From: Bisporella sp. PMI_857
Taxonomy: Eukaryota > Ascomycota > Leotiomycetes > Helotiales > Helotiaceae
Assembly: GCA_021307315.1 (NCBI GenBank)
Contig: JAJSPD010000066.1
Location: forward strand, 124,001-188,000
Length of the DNA stretch: 64,000 nucleotides
Reading direction: 5' to 3'
Of the stretch, positions 59,606-64,000 are shown piece by piece (positions within the stretch are counted from its first letter, which is position 1; every line of letters starts with the position of its first letter). The notes under the pieces were generated by a model, which saw only the letters and a program-made list of their open reading frames with translations, was not told the origin of the DNA and ran no database searches. A program made the translations under genes and the position numbers.

Positions 59606-61253
59606 GGCAATGTTCTTTCGCGATCAGAACGTGGTAGTTGATACACCGTACTATAAGGTCTCCAATGCGCAAGGCGACGATGTTGTAATGATATCCAGGA
59701 TTGCAGAATAGTTAAGAGGATGTGAGCCAAGATATAGAAAATGGGAAACAGGAGCTGCTTCTCGGAAAGCTAGACGACGCATATGAATTCTTCAATTCTA
59801 CCAGCTAGATGGAGAATCTCCCAGGGGTGGTGAAAACCCCAGGCGCTTCAAATTGCCACTTTCGACCGACAATGCAGCAGTAGATCTGTGGGGTCGAGCA
59901 TCCGCATTGAACCATGTTGTGCGCCACAGTGGCGGGGAAACAATGTCAGAGATAGAGTTTGGCTTAGCTGTCCAAATAGGGCAATTCGAGCCACCGCATT
60001 CTTTCTCGGGACTTCTCCAAATGACCACGACAATTACTCCCAAATATGAAAATTCGACAGCTCCGTCACAGAATATACACTTGGGAGAGCTTCGAGCCAG
60101 CCCTCTAGATCGCCAAATGATTTGAAGTTAGGTATCCTTCAATAAAGAGAGGAGTTGAGCTGCTTCCTCGGATCTCGTCATCCTCATCGTCCAGAATACA
60201 TGTCGGCGGGAATATAAGGTCGTTAATCTATTTTGCAAGAATAACTAGCATAGCACAATGCGCATTCTCTTCGCTACTGGCGTATTAGACCGCGGAAGTG
60301 GAAGATGACCCACTATTACCTCCTTAATGCAAGACCGAATGATAGGTTTGACAATATGGATTCCACCACTTACCACCAATGCTTAATTTAGGCTTGTGGA
60401 TTCGCTAGTTAGAGCCCTTCAACCAGCCGAATGTAATTGACTATACTGATAGTAATGAGATATTTTTGGTTTTAATATAATAATTCAATTTCCTCTTCCC
60501 TTTGCTAGCTTTTATATGTGCGTCATTTAGGAAAGTGCTCGCCTACTCCAAGGATTCCCACCCCGTCTCTGCGCGAAGGATCACTCAATGAGTGGTCCAA
60601 GCGGGGTCTTCGGCGTCTCAAAGTCAATAAGGACCACCTTCGAGTTTCGCACAAGGAAGTTATATTTGTTAATATCGCCATGCTTATCGTTAACAAACGG
60701 CCAGCACTCTATGCTAATGAAAAGATGTTTCCGTTCCAAAGGTTAGGAAGAACATAGACTTGGAGGACGCAATCAATGAAGTACTCCTTGCAGATACGCT
60801 AGAGTCTACTGTATTTGAAAGATATTTGCTTGAGAAGTCAATGCCGAATAGCTCCTGAACGGAACCACAATCTCATCCTAAAAGCAATCACAACGTGTCT
60901 AGGCTCTCATTTCGGGTCTTCTTAGCTTCTGAATCGTTTTATTCTTCGTATACAATCTACTATCACGGAGGGCTGTGAAGCAGGAGCCATTCTAGACAAG
61001 CTTGGTTCCATATATTTGAAAGACAATAAACATTCCATGAAAGATAAGAAGACGAGATCAGATGGCCTGGCGGGCATAGCCCCCCACAGACCTAGCACAA
61101 ACGCTTCCTTCACACAATAATGTATCGCGTTAGTGCCAATGACGTCCCAAGTTTGATTCTCATTATACCACTATAGCCTGTGGGATTTAGGCATATTTAG
61201 CTTCAGTCAAGCGAGGTTTACGAAGCAATGACTTCATTCCCAACCCCTCGGAG
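59606..61253. other. Intergenic DNA
   Basis: About 1.6 kb between the transporter promoter and the 3' end of the HET gene. A frame at 60518-60757 is Arg/Lys-rich without recognised similarity. No repeat or RNA is supported. Confidence 0.45.
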
Positions 61254-63746
61254 TTACCTAAGCGTGACAAGCCTCGACTCCGGGCCCGCTCTCATCCAAT
61301 CAGCCTCAGAAATTGCAAACATTCCTCGGCGGCGAGCAACCTTGCGTTTTCTATCCCACACCACCAATAATACATGAAGAAGATACCAAAGGTCGTTGGT
61401 GCCAAGAGATGACGCGAGTTCAACCCTCTTCAGATCCTTCAACGAGCGAGGAGATTCCGCAATAACCACGAAACTGCATTTCCGCGTGCCCCTACGCCAC
61501 GGACGGTAATCTCCACTAAGTCCGTACATTTTTCCAATGGAGGCACCGCTTTTGTTGAGGATGGCATACTCCCAGATATCGGGCACAAGATAACCCCAGG
61601 AGGACACAATGGGAATTCCTCCCAAGGACCGAAGGGTCAGGGTTGCGCAGCTGGTAATGGTGCGAATGCGGCCGGAGTCTTTAAAGTCTGGGGTGCATGT
61701 TCCAGAGGTGAGAGACGTTTGAGTTTTCCACGCAGGGGGGGACAAAGAACGGTCGTATGCTGGCTGTAACGGCCGTTCGAGAGACCACAGCCGATCTGCT
61801 ATATCTACCTTGCACCAATCCAGCAATGCGTTTCGGTGACCATCCGACTTTGGAGGTCCAAAAATCCTATCTTCATGTTCTGACGGTGACATGTTGTAAA
61901 CACCTGGCCAAGCCATCCACGACCAAGATGGAATATCAATGTACCAAGTGTCTCCTGATTTCTCATACATTGGCAGTTTGCATCGGCGTCTTCGATGGAA
62001 CGGCTTTTCTTCCCTCCACAACAGGGAATATTCAAATCTGGACTGTGGAAGCCCCCAGTGGAACATGTCCCCTCCAAGGAAAGAGAGTCGGCGAAACACT
62101 CCGTGAAGTGCATTCGCAATATCGTACTCGTGAGTAGGATTGAATCTTCGTTTCGTGTACTGTGAGACGATTCGGTTGAAAGGCGTAAAGGTATTATAGT
62201 GGTAATCGGAAGGTTCCACTTCGAGTTTGAGCAGACCAAGGGGCCAATGGTCAAGTCCAGTTTCATCCTTAGTAGCAGTAAAGTCACCACGTGGTTCACT
62301 AACTGTCCCCTCATCCCAGAAGTCACTTTCGCATTGCCAGTAGACACGATCCTTCAAAAGGAATATCTTTCTCCTGGATAAGAGATATTCTTGAAACGTC
62401 CAACCCCGTTGCATCCAGGTACTATCTTGAAAGACTGTACGATGGGAGGATCGATGGAAGCTGGAAATCAAGCTAAGGTTCTCTGTGACTCGACAACCTT
62501 TTACCGGACGAGGATTGACCGGTCCGTGATATCGTGAAAGTGTAGCGTCCGAAGATGACCCACTCCCGGCAACGATGGTGAACGCTGCGTTGGCGTAGAT
62601 AACGTCCATCTGGGGGATTTGTATTGCAAGATCAGCGGCATTATCCTGAATTACACAAAGACAATCGACCCAAAGATACGTCTCACCAAGGTTATCAATC
62701 AACGACATAGCCTCCCTAATGGTGGTAGGCAACTTAGCCTGAAGAAGAGAGTCTTCTTTCTGCAATGACTGAATTGTAGAATCGCACGTTCTCATGTGGG
62801 CAGGCTTCATGGAAAGCCAATTACGTTTAAAGATACCAGAAGGCAGGGTTCCCCAGACGTAGCTTAACGCGACATACCTAATCTTGTCGGGCGGAGTAAC
62901 AATGCAGCTGCGTTTCACATCGATGAGACGTAGGCTTTGTGGCCAGCCAACGCCAGCAGCCCAAGGGGGTGATCCACAGGCTGATCCGTGGGTGTCTTGG
63001 CAGATATGTATCCAGTGTTTAAGCAATCCCACAGGCAAAAGGGGTTCCATGGCACGTGGACTCATCCAGGGGATAGTAGCGTTGCACCCAGAAATCGTTT
63101 CGCTCCATTTTGGGACATTGCGAGGGCAAGGTTCTAAAGTGACACTCCTCTCGTAACGGCCATCGATATCTCGAAACTCGAGAAGTATTTCATTGTAGTA
63201 AATGGACTGGGGGTCAAGCTCGCCGTCTGCTGCGACCTCCCTGATCTTCTTCTGAGAGCTCAGAATGCACTCATATTGTTCTTTATCTAAGGAAAGTTGG
63301 ACTCTTTCTATGAAGTTACATAGTGCGCATTCGTTAGCTCTTTTGCAGGTTTCACCCAAATTACCAAGGCTTACACTTTGGATGCCCTCAGGGCGGAAGA
63401 CCGCTCGTTCAAGGTCGAGAGCCCTGCACGTATTGCAGAGTACCGGTAAACTGGTCATTTCGATTAGTGCGCGTTCTGGACCGTCGATGCATAGACTCTG
63501 GTAATCTGTTCCGCTGGAAGCATTCGGGACGTTGTTAAAGACCGTTGAGACTGATGTGTTGCACGGTTTTCTTGGCAAAGCCATTGTTCTGCAGGAAAGG
63601 TGTGGCTGACTGCAACCACTCCCTATATCTTTTAAGTTTTCATGCAACACTATGCCAACTCGCTTGCGGACTACCTTAAATTTCGAAACACATTTCGAAA
63701 GCATACGATTCAAACTCAATAAGGACGAGTAGCTAACTACGTTCAT
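61254..63746 (-). CDS. HET-domain (heterokaryon incompatibility) protein
   Basis: A single-exon 830-aa frame from ATG 63746; a second ATG at 63584 (MALPRKP) is a plausible alternative start. The N-terminal 230 residues hold two paired-cysteine stretches (CNTCRALDLERAVF, CKRANECALC) seen in many HET proteins. The HET domain begins RYVALSYVWGTLPSG (block 1), continues YLWVDCLCVIQDNAAD and QIPQMDVIYANAAFTIVAGS (block 2) and ends WMQRGWTFQEYLLSRR (block 3). The C-terminal 300 residues are of the usual unnamed type (ANALHGVFRRL, IPSWSWMAWPG). HET proteins trigger cell death after fusion of unlike hyphae; the partner here is unknown. No NACHT, WD or other effector domain is attached. Confidence 0.93.
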   Translation of the reverse strand: MNVVSYSSLLSLNRMLSKCVSKFKVVRKRVGIVLHENLKDIGSGCSQPHLSCRTMALPRKPCNTSVSTVFNNVPNASSGTDYQSLCIDGPERALIEMTSLPVLCNTCRALDLERAVFRPEGIQSVSLGNLGETCKRANECALCNFIERVQLSLDKEQYECILSSQKKIREVAADGELDPQSIYYNEILLEFRDIDGRYERSVTLEPCPRNVPKWSETISGCNATIPWMSPRAMEPLLPVGLLKHWIHICQDTHGSACGSPPWAAGVGWPQSLRLIDVKRSCIVTPPDKIRYVALSYVWGTLPSGIFKRNWLSMKPAHMRTCDSTIQSLQKEDSLLQAKLPTTIREAMSLIDNLGETYLWVDCLCVIQDNAADLAIQIPQMDVIYANAAFTIVAGSGSSSDATLSRYHGPVNPRPVKGCRVTENLSLISSFHRSSHRTVFQDSTWMQRGWTFQEYLLSRRKIFLLKDRVYWQCESDFWDEGTVSEPRGDFTATKDETGLDHWPLGLLKLEVEPSDYHYNTFTPFNRIVSQYTKRRFNPTHEYDIANALHGVFRRLSFLGGDMFHWGLPQSRFEYSLLWREEKPFHRRRRCKLPMYEKSGDTWYIDIPSWSWMAWPGVYNMSPSEHEDRIFGPPKSDGHRNALLDWCKVDIADRLWSLERPLQPAYDRSLSPPAWKTQTSLTSGTCTPDFKDSGRIRTITSCATLTLRSLGGIPIVSSWGYLVPDIWEYAILNKSGASIGKMYGLSGDYRPWRRGTRKCSFVVIAESPRSLKDLKRVELASSLGTNDLWYLLHVLLVVWDRKRKVARRRGMFAISEADWMRAGPESRLVTLR

Positions 63747-64000
63747 TCTACTCAAGGTAAAGGAGGCCTCTCAACGCTCAAAGTGCTCATTTGCCAGTCG
63801 TGGGGACTCTCAGCTCACAGACTAGAGTGGAGTCGCTTTGAAAGCACACAGCGCCAGTGTGCCAGACAATGCGCGATGCGGCTCAGATATAGGAGCCACT
63901 TACGCCTGTTATTTTTGTAATACCGTTTCTCGCATGTCTCTGGGGAAATGGATTTTAATCCATTTCTGGCTCCTTTGCATATGTTCAAGCCATTGTTCTT
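63747..64000. other. Promoter region of the HET gene
   Basis: The 254 bases upstream of the HET start. A small perfect hairpin (aaatggatt-tt-aatccattt) lies near 63946-63965. No other gene enters from the right edge. Confidence 0.4.

Noticed and set aside
60518..60757. 79-codon Lys/Arg-rich frame
   Set aside because: No domain, no signal sequence, no neighbour support.

Overview
The window is filamentous ascomycete (Pezizomycotina) nuclear DNA. Genes carry short spliceosomal introns of about 44-100 bp with GT...AG ends and CTAAC/CTGAC-type branch sites. The gene content is typically fungal: Sec2, a fungal Mediator Srb8/Med12, PTH11-like receptors, a HET protein and a DUF6594-type protein. 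Protein style suggests Leotiomycetes or a close class, but that is inference. There are no rRNA, tRNA or CRISPR signals. All gene models below were spliced by eye, and the exon joins keep the reading frame unless stated.

Region 1 (1-14.0 kb) is a dense housekeeping block. It holds the 3' end of a Sec2-type Rab exchange factor, the splicing factor SF3a1/Prp21, Mediator subunit Med12 (minus strand, 4 exons), a small ER protein of the Asterix/PAT10 family, and SAICAR synthetase ADE1 (minus strand).

Region 2 (14-35 kb) is sparse, AT-richer accessory DNA. It holds a 61-residue six-cysteine secreted peptide that appears only after removing a 44-bp intron. It also has a divergent pair (a 175-aa unknown protein and a DUF6594-like membrane protein), three PTH11/rhodopsin-like seven-helix receptors, and a secreted protein whose layout is jacalin-like lectin followed by an aerolysin-type beta-pore-forming region.

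Region 3 (35-56 kb) is a zone of gene decay. It has one intact F-box gene and two broken kinase-like genes lying between two diverged copies of a dispersed repeat. Then comes what looks like a dead secondary-metabolite cluster: an MFS transporter fragment, a short-chain dehydrogenase with one nonsense codon, a berberine-bridge-type FAD oxidase with two 1-nt frame breaks, a PTH11-like gene with a damaged splice donor, a P450 split by a hAT-like element with a perfect 8-bp target duplication, and a divergent second P450 with a single Trp-to-stop change. A Tc1/pogo-like terminal-inverted-repeat element with TA duplication lies between the oxidase and the receptor.

Region 4 (56-64 kb) has an intact MFS sugar transporter and an intact HET-domain protein, both on the minus strand. 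The clearest biological story is the stepwise loss of the 41.5-56 kb cluster, with a dated-by-structure transposon insertion inside a gene whose pre-insertion frame can still be read.
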